From Armatimonadetes bacterium Uphvl-Ar2 (GTDB taxonomy: Bacteria; Armatimonadota; Fimbriimonadia; Fimbriimonadales; Fimbriimonadaceae): a DNA stretch of 64,000 nucleotides. The DNA lies in the NCBI GenBank assembly GCA_002162095.1, contig CP021424.1, forward strand, positions 62,001-126,000, given 5' to 3'. The position numbers were made by a program, and so were the translations under genes. The notes under the pieces were generated by a model that was not told the DNA's origin, searched no databases, and worked only from the letters and a program-made list of their open reading frames with translations. Of the stretch, positions 50,815-58,136 are shown piece by piece; the first letter of the stretch is position 1; each line of letters opens with the position of its first letter.

Positions 50815-52200
50815 ATGCGGGCACTCGGAATTTTGGTGATTTTGCTTCTGTTTGTAGGCGGAGCCACCGCTTTCAATGATGCGACCCCCTACCGGACGGC
50901 CGGGGCACTCTTCACCCAGAGGAATCCAGAAACCAACCAACCCGCCACCGCGCCGGATATCGGGGCCCCCGACGAACGCCAGCATGCCAACTACGTCGCC
51001 CGCATGGCCCGAGGCGAGGGCCCGGCGGTGCTAGACCCCAAAGACCCCGAGCTTTACGAGAACTACCAAGCCCACCAGCCTCCGCTTTACTACTTCATGG
51101 CGGGGCAGATTGCCAAGGCGGCCGGGTGGGATCCCCAAGCCAATGAGGGCGGACGCTACCTACGCTTTGTCAACACCGGCATCGGCGTGCTAATGCTTCT
51201 GGGCTTGTATTCCTTTGCCCGTAACGTCTCGCAGTCGGACGATGTCGCGCTGGCGGCGATGGCCTTTGGGCTCTTACCCATGAACCTGGCCCTCCACGGC
51301 GCGGTGAGCAACGACCCGCTTCTCTACTGCCTCATCGCCTGGGCGCTGGTGCTGGCGGCCATTGTCGCGCGGGGTTCGGGGGCGGCCTATCCCATTCTCT
51401 TTGGCCTCGTGGCCGGGGCGGCCATCTGGACCAAAACCACGGGCCTGATGCTTATCCCGGTCGGCTTTGTGGCCGGTCTCATCGGCGCGCCCAAGAAGTC
51501 GAAGATCACCGTCGCCTTGACGATGGCGATTGGCCCGCTTCTCGTAGCGGCCCCCTGGATGATCCGCAACGTGCAAGTCTATGGCGACCCGTTTGCGCTT
51601 CGGGCCTTTACCGAGTCGTTCGGGGGCACCGCCCAGGCCAAGATGTTCATCGATTCCATCGGTATGGGCTCGTACCTGATGAATTGGGTGGGGTGGACCG
51701 CGGCCAAGAGCTTTGTGGGCACCTTCGGCTATATGGATATCTCGCCCCTCGAGGCTTACGGTGGCAAAGCGGTGGAGACTTTCTATCGTGTGAGCTTGGC
51801 GTTCCTTACCGCAGCAGGTCTCTCGGGCATCATCGCGGTGGCCAAAGACCGCAAGAAGCCGCAACCCGCCATGCACGCCCTGGGGGCCGTGGCGGTGCTT
51901 GTGGTCCTGGCGTTGTTCCTGCGCTTTAACCTGCAGTACTTCCAGGGGCAATCGCGGTACCTCTATCCGGCCTTTGCGCCGCTGGCCTTGCTCATGGGGA
52001 TGGGCGTGACGCTTTGGTTCAAGAAGCGAGAGCAGTGGGCGTGGGTTTGCGTGGCCGTGGTGATGGCCGGGTTTGCATTTGCAAGCTGGAGCACACTTGG
52101 CCCGGCCTTTGCACGTCGTATAGAAATGGGGCAGGCGATTCAGGCCGCAACCGTGCCGGAAGTAGGCCCCGAAAGCTCAGGAGTTACCAATGCCAACTGA
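50815..52200 (+). CDS. Polytopic membrane glycosyltransferase-like protein (GT-C fold, DUF2142/PMT-like)
   Basis: A 461-residue protein with an N-terminal hydrophobic segment and about ten further TM helices. The large first extracytoplasmic region contains GAPDERQHANYVARMARGEG, a PDE..H motif used by GT-C and DUF2142 membrane proteins in place of a catalytic DxD, and YQAHQPPLYYFMAGQI. Family members transfer sugars from polyprenyl phosphates. ATG 50815 is preceded by GAGG. The 3' end overlaps the sigma factor gene by 11 bases, which would make it the first gene of a sigma factor operon. Confidence 0.75.
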   Translation: MRALGILVILLLFVGGATAFNDATPYRTAGALFTQRNPETNQPATAPDIGAPDERQHANYVARMARGEGPAVLDPKDPELYENYQAHQPPLYYFMAGQIAKAAGWDPQANEGGRYLRFVNTGIGVLMLLGLYSFARNVSQSDDVALAAMAFGLLPMNLALHGAVSNDPLLYCLIAWALVLAAIVARGSGAAYPILFGLVAGAAIWTKTTGLMLIPVGFVAGLIGAPKKSKITVALTMAIGPLLVAAPWMIRNVQVYGDPFALRAFTESFGGTAQAKMFIDSIGMGSYLMNWVGWTAAKSFVGTFGYMDISPLEAYGGKAVETFYRVSLAFLTAAGLSGIIAVAKDRKKPQPAMHALGAVAVLVVLALFLRFNLQYFQGQSRYLYPAFAPLALLMGMGVTLWFKKREQWAWVCVAVVMAGFAFASWSTLGPAFARRIEMGQAIQAATVPEVGPESSGVTNAN

Positions 52201-52789
52201 TCCGCGTCCAAACGACGAGACTGTGACACTGGCGAACCAAATTCCGTTGCCGATGGACCACGACACCGACGAGCACATCATTGCCCGGGTGGTGGCGGGG
52301 GACCGCGCGGCGTTCCGGCATCTGTTTGACCGGCACTACGGCCGCAGCTTGAGCGTGGCCCAGGGCATTGTGTTGCACCGTTCCGAAGCCGAGGACGTGG
52401 TGCAAGAGGCCATGACCAAGGCGTTCAAGAATCTCACCAAATTTGATCGCCGGGCCAGCTTTGGTACGTGGCTCTACCGAATTGTCGTGAACACGGCCAT
52501 CCAGGCCACGCGCCGAACCCGCCACGATCGCCAAGCCGTCACGCTGGAAGCGGTGAGCGACCGCCTTACCGACCCCCAGGGGATTCCGCAGCTTGCCGAC
52601 CCCGAAATTGAGCGCGCCATGCGGCAAATGGAGCCCGAAGATCGCGCCATCATTGTGATGTTTTATTGGGAAGACCTTTCGTTGAACGAGATTGCCGGGG
52701 CGATGGAGTGCACCCCCAATGCGGCCAAGACCCGCTTGTTCCGCGCCCGCGAACGATTCCGCCAGTTCTATCAGGGAGGTGACCAATGA
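52190..52789 (+). CDS. ECF-type RNA polymerase sigma factor
   Basis: A 199-residue sigma-70 family protein with region 2 (RAAFRHLFDRHYGRSLSVAQGIVLHRSEAEDVVQEAMTKAFKNLTKFDRRASFGTWLYRIVVNTA) and region 4 (RAIIVMFYWEDLSLNEIAGAMECTPNAAKTRLFRARERF), separated by a short linker; no region 1 or 3, as in ECF factors. The ATG has an AGGAG six bases upstream. It overlaps the upstream membrane gene and is coupled by ATGA to a membrane partner, which probably regulates it. Confidence 0.92.
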   Translation: MPTDPRPNDETVTLANQIPLPMDHDTDEHIIARVVAGDRAAFRHLFDRHYGRSLSVAQGIVLHRSEAEDVVQEAMTKAFKNLTKFDRRASFGTWLYRIVVNTAIQATRRTRHDRQAVTLEAVSDRLTDPQGIPQLADPEIERAMRQMEPEDRAIIVMFYWEDLSLNEIAGAMECTPNAAKTRLFRARERFRQFYQGGDQ

Positions 52790-53655
52790 GCCCGCTGCCC
52801 GAAGATCGCGACGAGTTGCTGTGGGAACTGGCCCGAGACCCGCTCTCGGAGGCCGCCCAGCAGTACCGTCAGCGCTACCCCGAAGATGTGGTCGAGCTAG
52901 AAAGCCGCGCCGCGATGCTGGGCAAACTCACGGCCGCCAAACCGATTCCGCCCGCCATTATCCCGGCCCCGCACGTGTTGCTGGAGAAGCCGACGCCCGA
53001 GGTGCGCATGCCGCGCTGGAGTCTGGGGGTAGCCGCTGCGTTGCTCGTCTTTAGCCTCGCGCTAGGTTACTACGCTGTCACGCGTCCGCAACCCCAAACC
53101 TTGGCGACCGATGCCGGGCGACCAAGCATCAGCGCCACCGGGGATAGCAACATGGAGGGGGCACCGATGAGTGGTGACCGCAAGCTCCAAAGTCAAGGCA
53201 TGGGACAGGGGTCGCCGGAAGGCATGGACCCCGCCGGCGGTACCGCCCCGGGAACCACCAACCAAGTCCCCACCGGACCGCAACCCCTCGCCCCGACCCA
53301 ACCCGCTGACCCCACGATGTTGCCCATCACCATCCAGGACGAGGGCACTTCCCTCCGGAGCGTGATTGAACAGATTGGGAGCGCGGCCGGGCTGGATATT
53401 GAGTTTGCGCCAGGATTCACGGACGGCCCCGTATCCGTGCGGTACGTCAACGTCCCTGCCATGACGATCCTCAAGACCCTGGGCCAGAGCAACGGCTTTA
53501 CGCCGCTGAACCAAGGCAACCGCAAGGTGCTGATCGTGCCGGCCACGGACCCGAACGCGCCCGTCTTGCAAGACCCGAACATGGGCACCGGCCAAGGCTT
53601 GCCGAACCCCGGCACCGGCGCGGGCGGCAGCTTGAGCGGCCCGATTTCGCGCTGA
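52786..53655 (+). CDS. Membrane partner of the ECF sigma factor with STN-like periplasmic domain
   Basis: A 289-residue protein with a short cytosolic N-terminus (about 1-75, with a helical REDELLWELARDP-type start), one TM helix at about 79-97 (WSLGVAAALLVFSLALGYY), a Pro/Gly/Met-rich linker (about 100-178) and a beta-alpha domain at about 180-252 (ITIQDEGTSLRSVIEQIGSAAGLDIEFAPGFTDGPVSV) that resembles the secretin/TonB short N-terminal (STN) domain. The position directly after the sigma gene (ATGA overlap) and the topology fit an anti-sigma factor. No canonical zinc-anti-sigma HxxxCxxC motif is seen. Confidence 0.75.
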   Translation: MSPLPEDRDELLWELARDPLSEAAQQYRQRYPEDVVELESRAAMLGKLTAAKPIPPAIIPAPHVLLEKPTPEVRMPRWSLGVAAALLVFSLALGYYAVTRPQPQTLATDAGRPSISATGDSNMEGAPMSGDRKLQSQGMGQGSPEGMDPAGGTAPGTTNQVPTGPQPLAPTQPADPTMLPITIQDEGTSLRSVIEQIGSAAGLDIEFAPGFTDGPVSVRYVNVPAMTILKTLGQSNGFTPLNQGNRKVLIVPATDPNAPVLQDPNMGTGQGLPNPGTGAGGSLSGPISR

Positions 53656-53666
53656 TCCGAACCTCA

Positions 53667-53703
53667 CCCAGAATGCCCCTCCACCGAAAGGTGGCATTCT
53701 GGG
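53667..53703 (+). terminator. Hairpin terminator after the sigma factor operon
   Basis: CCCAGAATG pairs with CATTCTGGG (9 bp), with an inner CCACC/GGTGG stem and GAAA loop; a 5-base bulge separates them. It lies 11 bases past the stop of the sigma partner gene. The downstream tract is only partly T-rich (ATCGTCCCTTATACT), so termination strength is uncertain. Confidence 0.6.
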
Positions 53704-53732
53704 ACCATCGTCCCTTATACTAAAAGGTACGT

Positions 53733-54452
53733 ATGAGTTCCGCCAAACGAAGTTCGGACATTCAGGAGATCCACGCCCAAAAGGCCATGGCCTTCGGAAT
53801 CCCGGGCGTGATTGCCCTCCTCTTGGGCGGCGTTGGTATCTACTACGGCGGCGCGATGATTGGCCTGGCCGTTGTCTTGGCGCTGGCTGGCATTGTCGGC
53901 GTGATCATGGCCATCGTGTCGATGTCGAAGGTCAGGAAGGTCACTTCCTATGACATCACCTGCCCGATCTGCCAGGCCCGCAACGGATTCACCGAGAAGC
54001 CGATGGAAGACGTGCGTTGCACCGGCTGCGGCCGATTGGTGCCGATCCAGGATGGGCGCATCCTCAAGGTGTTCCAAGTGCAGTGCGGTTTCTGCCAAGA
54101 GCTGAATTGGTACAACGAGCGCTCAGTCGGCCTCATTTGCGAGAATTGCGACCGCGAAATCCCGATTTCCACTGCCGATGGCGGCCTGGGGCACGCCGCG
54201 ATGGGCGCCTACGCGGCCCACGTGGACACCGAGAAGTACGACCTCGTCCTGCTGGGCGTCCAGCGGTCGAGTGAGGAACTGATCTCGGCGCTCCAAAAGA
54301 TCATGTCGCTGAACCGCAACCAGGTGAAGCAGATGATGGAGGCCGCGCCGGTCACGATGTTCACCGGCATCCCCAAGATGAAGGCGGAAGCCATCCAGGG
54401 ACAATTGCGGGGCCACCACGTCACGGTGGAAATTCGCGCCTCCCAAAAGTAA
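53733..54452 (+). CDS. Membrane protein with four zinc-ribbon Cys pairs and an L7/L12 C-terminal-like domain
   Basis: A 239-residue protein with two TM segments (about 21-40 and 43-63), then Cys pairs at 77/80 (CPIC), 96/99 (CTGC), 118/121 (CGFC) and 136/139 (CENC), i.e. two zinc-ribbon-like units. Residues about 168-235 (YDLVLLGVQRSSEELISALQKIMSLNRNQVKQMMEAAP, then TGIPKMKAEAIQGQL) align in pattern to the C-terminal domain of ribosomal protein L7/L12 (LKEAKDLV..AP...A..I...L). Function unknown; it could link the translation machinery or another partner to the membrane. It precedes the pyrophosphatase gene. Confidence 0.7.
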   Translation: MSSAKRSSDIQEIHAQKAMAFGIPGVIALLLGGVGIYYGGAMIGLAVVLALAGIVGVIMAIVSMSKVRKVTSYDITCPICQARNGFTEKPMEDVRCTGCGRLVPIQDGRILKVFQVQCGFCQELNWYNERSVGLICENCDREIPISTADGGLGHAAMGAYAAHVDTEKYDLVLLGVQRSSEELISALQKIMSLNRNQVKQMMEAAPVTMFTGIPKMKAEAIQGQLRGHHVTVEIRASQK

Positions 54453-54496
54453 CCTACTGATTCACCTCGCGGCTCGGGTATTGTGAGCTACTGGAC

Positions 54497-54524
54497 GGAG
54501 TCAGGTCGGATCCGACCTGGCTCC
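54497..54524 (+). promoter_or_regulatory. Perfect palindromic hairpin in the leader of the pyrophosphatase gene
   Basis: CAGGTCGGATCCGACCTG is an 18-base perfect palindrome, and with flanking GGAGt/gCTCC it extends to a 14-bp stem with one G-T pair. It sits between the stop at 54452 and the ATG at 54557, in the 5' leader of the pyrophosphatase, with no T-run after it. It may be a protein-binding operator or a regulatory RNA stem. Confidence 0.45.
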
Positions 54525-54556
54525 CTTCATGAATCAAAGGAGTCAATTTCCGCACT

Positions 54557-57500
54557 ATGTGTTTGCGATGGTGGAAGACGGGTCGGTGGACGACCCTCAT
54601 CGCGGTTCTGGCCGCGCTACTTATTCCAACCTTTGCAATGGCTGCTGGGGGTGAGAACGTCAAGCTTGAGTTCTCCGATCAAGACAAGATTTATCTTTAC
54701 TTGTCATTGGGCCTCGGCTTCCTCGCCATTGTCATGGGTTATGTGTTCCAAAAGCAGGTCCTAGCGAAGAGCACGGGCAATGATGCGATGCGCGAGGTGG
54801 CGAAGGCCATCGAAGCCGGGGCGTTGGCGTACCTGGCTCAGCAGCGCAAGCTCATGGGCATCTTCGTCATCCTGCTCGCCGTTGGCCTCTACTTCCTGTA
54901 CCAAGGACAGTTCGGCCAGAACGTTGGTACGGGCGTAGCCGTCTGTTTCGTCCTCGGGGTGCTGGCTTCCTATGGCGCTGGCTACCTGGGCATGGTGACC
55001 GCCGTGCGCGGCAACGTGCGCACCGCCGCCGCTGCTCTCAACAGCAAGAAGGAAGCCCTTGAAACGGCGTTCCGCTCGGGCGCCGTGGCTGGTATGTACA
55101 CCGTCGGCCTTGGTCTGATCGGTGCCACCGCTGTCTTCCTGCTCTTCCCGGCTGAAGCCATGAAGCTTCTGGTCGGTTTTGGCTTTGGTGGTTCGCTGGC
55201 TGCCCTCTTCATGCGCGTTGGCGGTGGGATCTACACGAAGGCCGCGGACGTGGGGGCTGACCTCGTTGGTAAGGTCGAAGCCGGGATTCCGGAAGACGAC
55301 CCGCGCAACCCGGCCGTCATTGCGGACAACGTGGGCGACAACGTCGGCGACTGCGCCGGTATGGCCGCTGACGTCTTTGAATCTTACGAAGTCACCCTCG
55401 TGGCCGCCATCGTATTGGGCGCTGCGACGGCTGCGATCTTCGACACCGCCACCTGGATGCGCCTGGTTATGTTCGCCCTTCTCGCTCGCGGGATTGGGAT
55501 CGTGGCCTCCATCATCGGCATCTACATGGTCAAGGGCGACGAGGACGAAGAGTCCGACCCGCTGCACTCGATCCAGAAGGGCTTCTACGGCTCGGGCGTC
55601 ATTGCGGCGATCCTCACCGTGGTGCTGGCCTACTGGATGATGGGCGGCATGCCCGGTAGCAACAGCGTCATCCAAACGTCCACGAAGACCACGCGCGAGC
55701 AGTGGCAGCGCAACATCCTGGATGTGATGGTGGCCGAAGGCAACAAGCTGGCCATCGCGCAGAAGAAGGAGTTCAAGGAAGTGGCCGCCGAAGACGTGGC
55801 TAAGTCCGCGGGCTTCATGGCCGCGACGCCGGGCTTTAGTGAAGACGATCGTCTGCGCTTCGTCTCCAACTACATCAGCCCGTTCAGCCAGTTCGACCCG
55901 AACAACTTGCCGGAACCGCGCAAGGTAGACGGCCTGACCAAGGTGGACCTGAACAGCCCGAACTTTGCCAAGGTGGCATCGTTTGCGGTGCAAAAGCCGG
56001 ACCAGACCTCGGGCGACCCGGCCAACCCGCCGGCCCCGCAGTTCGTGACGCTGAAGGAAGCCTTTGGCGGCAAGGAGCTGATCTACATGCAGGTCAGCGT
56101 CCAGCAAACGGCTCCGGGCCAGCAGAACCCGCCGGCCCAAACCTTCATCGTCGGCCCCTCCACCAAGGAGTACCTCGCCAAGCAGTTTGAAGAAGTCAAG
56201 AAGCAAGGCACCGAGGTGAAGGAAGACGCGACGTTCCCGGCCACGATCTACGTGGACGGCAAGGACAACCTCTACGTGGCCCTGGATTCGGACGGCAAGA
56301 CCCGGTTCGACCAAGTGGCCCCGGTGCTGGGCTACTACAAGATGTCGCCGGAGGAAGTCTCCAACCCGCCGACGGACGGCAGCATGCCCCCGCAACCCAA
56401 CACGGCCGAACCGCTCCTGGTGACGCACAAGAACGTGGAATGGTGGCGCTTCGTGGTCTGTATCCTGTTCGGGATCTTCATGGCCTTCCTCTTCGAGAAG
56501 CTGACGGACTACTACGTCTCCTTTAAGAAGAAGCCGGTGCGCGAAGTGGCCTCCGTGGCCACCACGGGTCCGGCCCCGATGATCATCAACGGCTTTGCCT
56601 ACGGTCTGGAATCGTCGGTGTTCTCGGTGTTCGCCATTGTGGCGGCGCTGATGGCTCCGCTCCTCATCTTCCCGTCCGACCAGTTCGGCGGCTACCTTCT
56701 CTCCTTCTACGGGATCGCTCTGGTGGGTCTGGGCTTGCTCACCACCACCGGCTTCATCCTCGCGATGGACACGTTCGGCCCGATCTCGGACAACGCTCAG
56801 GGCGTGTTCGAAATGTCCGGCGCTGGCCACGACAACCCGAAGGGTGCCCGCGCGGTCCAGATCTTGGACGCCGCTGGTAACACGACCAAGGCTCTCACCA
56901 AGGGCTTTGCCATCGCAACAGCGGTTGTGGCAGCGGTTGCCTTGTTCCACGCTTACGTGGACGCGGCCAAGCTGACCGAGATCGGGATGCGACTCGAAGT
57001 CCCCGAGATCTTCCTCGGGTTGCTGGTGGGTGGTGCGGCTCCGTACCTCTTCTCGGCCTTCTCCATTAACGCCGTGGGACGCGCGGCCTTCGACCTCATC
57101 AACGACGTGCGCGACCAGTTCCGCAACGATCCGGGCATCATGAAGGGCACCAGCAAGCCGGATTACGGCCGCTGCGTTGCCATCGTGACGGCGGCTGCGC
57201 AGAAGGAACTGCTCGGCCCCGGCATCCTCGCCATTAGCCTTCCGGTCCTCGTGGCCTTCGGCTTTGGCCTGGGCAAGCAGCCGGTGCTGATCGACGGTGT
57301 GGCCTACAATCTGGTGGGTGCGCAAGCGCTCGGCGGCTTCCTGGCCGGTACGATCCTTTCGGGTCAGCTGATGGCTGTTCTCCTCGCCAACTCCGGCGGG
57401 ATGTGGGACAACGCCAAGAAGCTCATCGAAGATGGGATGCACGGCGGCAAGGGCACGGACGAGCACAAGGCGGCCGTGGTCTGCGACACCGTGGGTGACC

Positions 57501-57814
57501 CGTTCAAGGATACGGCTGGTCCGGCCCTGAACCCGCTCATCAAGGTCATGAACCTGATCGCGCTCCTCATCGTCCCGATCGTCATCCAACCTATGGATAG
57601 CACCATGCGCGGTGGCGTCACCCTGGTGGCGGCGGCGGCTCTGATTCTCGCCATCTGGCAGAGCAAGAAGGGCAGCATGAGCACGGCTCTGGACTCCGCC
57701 AAGGCGGATGCGGCGGCCAAGTCCAACGCTCCGGCGGCGGTGGAAGCTAAGGCCGAAGAAGTTGCTGAAGAAGCAACCGAAGAAGCCAAGCCGGAAGAAA
57801 AGACCGAAGGCTAA
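54557..57814 (+). CDS. hppA: Membrane-bound pyrophosphatase (K+-independent type) with a large insertion
   Basis: An ion-pumping pyrophosphatase, normally about 650-800 residues; here 1085. The conserved motifs are intact: DVGADLVGKVEAGIPEDDPRNPAVIADNVGDNVGDCAGMAADVFE, the DTFGPISDNAQGVFEM block, and VCDTVGDPFKDTAGPALN. GNTTKALTKGFAIATA carries the Lys that substitutes for K+ in K+-independent H+-pumping enzymes. A 265-residue soluble, Pro/Lys-rich insertion (about residues 362-626, EFKEVAAEDV ... YVALDSDGKTRFDQ) lies between the helix ILTVVLAYWMM and the helix before LTDYYVSFKKKPVREVAS. There is also a cleavable-signal-like N-terminus and a 45-residue Ala/Glu tail. Confidence 0.93.
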   Translation: MCLRWWKTGRWTTLIAVLAALLIPTFAMAAGGENVKLEFSDQDKIYLYLSLGLGFLAIVMGYVFQKQVLAKSTGNDAMREVAKAIEAGALAYLAQQRKLMGIFVILLAVGLYFLYQGQFGQNVGTGVAVCFVLGVLASYGAGYLGMVTAVRGNVRTAAAALNSKKEALETAFRSGAVAGMYTVGLGLIGATAVFLLFPAEAMKLLVGFGFGGSLAALFMRVGGGIYTKAADVGADLVGKVEAGIPEDDPRNPAVIADNVGDNVGDCAGMAADVFESYEVTLVAAIVLGAATAAIFDTATWMRLVMFALLARGIGIVASIIGIYMVKGDEDEESDPLHSIQKGFYGSGVIAAILTVVLAYWMMGGMPGSNSVIQTSTKTTREQWQRNILDVMVAEGNKLAIAQKKEFKEVAAEDVAKSAGFMAATPGFSEDDRLRFVSNYISPFSQFDPNNLPEPRKVDGLTKVDLNSPNFAKVASFAVQKPDQTSGDPANPPAPQFVTLKEAFGGKELIYMQVSVQQTAPGQQNPPAQTFIVGPSTKEYLAKQFEEVKKQGTEVKEDATFPATIYVDGKDNLYVALDSDGKTRFDQVAPVLGYYKMSPEEVSNPPTDGSMPPQPNTAEPLLVTHKNVEWWRFVVCILFGIFMAFLFEKLTDYYVSFKKKPVREVASVATTGPAPMIINGFAYGLESSVFSVFAIVAALMAPLLIFPSDQFGGYLLSFYGIALVGLGLLTTTGFILAMDTFGPISDNAQGVFEMSGAGHDNPKGARAVQILDAAGNTTKALTKGFAIATAVVAAVALFHAYVDAAKLTEIGMRLEVPEIFLGLLVGGAAPYLFSAFSINAVGRAAFDLINDVRDQFRNDPGIMKGTSKPDYGRCVAIVTAAAQKELLGPGILAISLPVLVAFGFGLGKQPVLIDGVAYNLVGAQALGGFLAGTILSGQLMAVLLANSGGMWDNAKKLIEDGMHGGKGTDEHKAAVVCDTVGDPFKDTAGPALNPLIKVMNLIALLIVPIVIQPMDSTMRGGVTLVAAAALILAIWQSKKGSMSTALDSAKADAAAKSNAPAAVEAKAEEVAEEATEEAKPEEKTEG

Positions 57815-57840
57815 GCGCTTGCCCTGCCTCGCAAGGCAAA

Positions 57841-57879
57841 CGGGCTCGCATTCAATTGAGTGCGAGCCCGCTTTTTTTC
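57841..57879 (+). terminator. Strong intrinsic terminator of the pyrophosphatase gene
   Basis: CGGGCTCGCATTCAA and TTGAGTGCGAGCCCG pair over 15 positions (one G-T), followed by a seven-T run. It lies 27 bases past the pyrophosphatase stop and ends that transcript before the small gene at 57894. Confidence 0.93.
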
Positions 57880-57893
57880 GCTAAACTAAGGGC

Positions 57894-58136
57894 ATGGCCG
57901 ATCCGGCAGATGTAGAAGCAACCAAATACCTGCGGCGCGAATTCAATCGCCGACAGATTGACGTGACGCAAGCCGACCTGCGCGTGATGCACCACGTGGC
58001 GTACATCCGGGGCTCGCTCAAGGCTTACAAGGGTGGTCCGCCGGACCTGCGGAAGGAGTGCGAGAACATCGCAGGCTATCTCAAGCAGACGGGCCGCGTG
58101 AAGGACGTCGTGATCGACTGTTCATTCCGTGCGTAA
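57894..58136 (+). CDS. 80-residue basic protein, function unknown
   Basis: A small soluble protein starting MADPADVEATKYLRREFNRRQIDVTQADLRVMHHVAYIRGSLKAYKGGPPDLRKECENIAGYL, ending in KQTGRVKDVVIDCSFRA. The alternation RGSLKAY...IAGYLKQTGRVKDVVIDC could fit a small alpha/beta fold (BON-like in pattern), but I do not assign it. The ribosome-binding site is weak. The end overlaps the end of folC by 15 bases. It starts only 15 bases after the terminator, so it needs its own promoter, and I see no clear one. Confidence 0.6.
   Translation: MADPADVEATKYLRREFNRRQIDVTQADLRVMHHVAYIRGSLKAYKGGPPDLRKECENIAGYLKQTGRVKDVVIDCSFRA

Noticed and set aside
54761-57589. A very long open frame antisense to the pyrophosphatase gene (942 codons)
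   Set aside because: Its product is His/Asp/Arg/Gly-rich with no domain, as expected for the complement of GC-rich codons with strong third-position bias; the plus-strand gene has every motif of its family.
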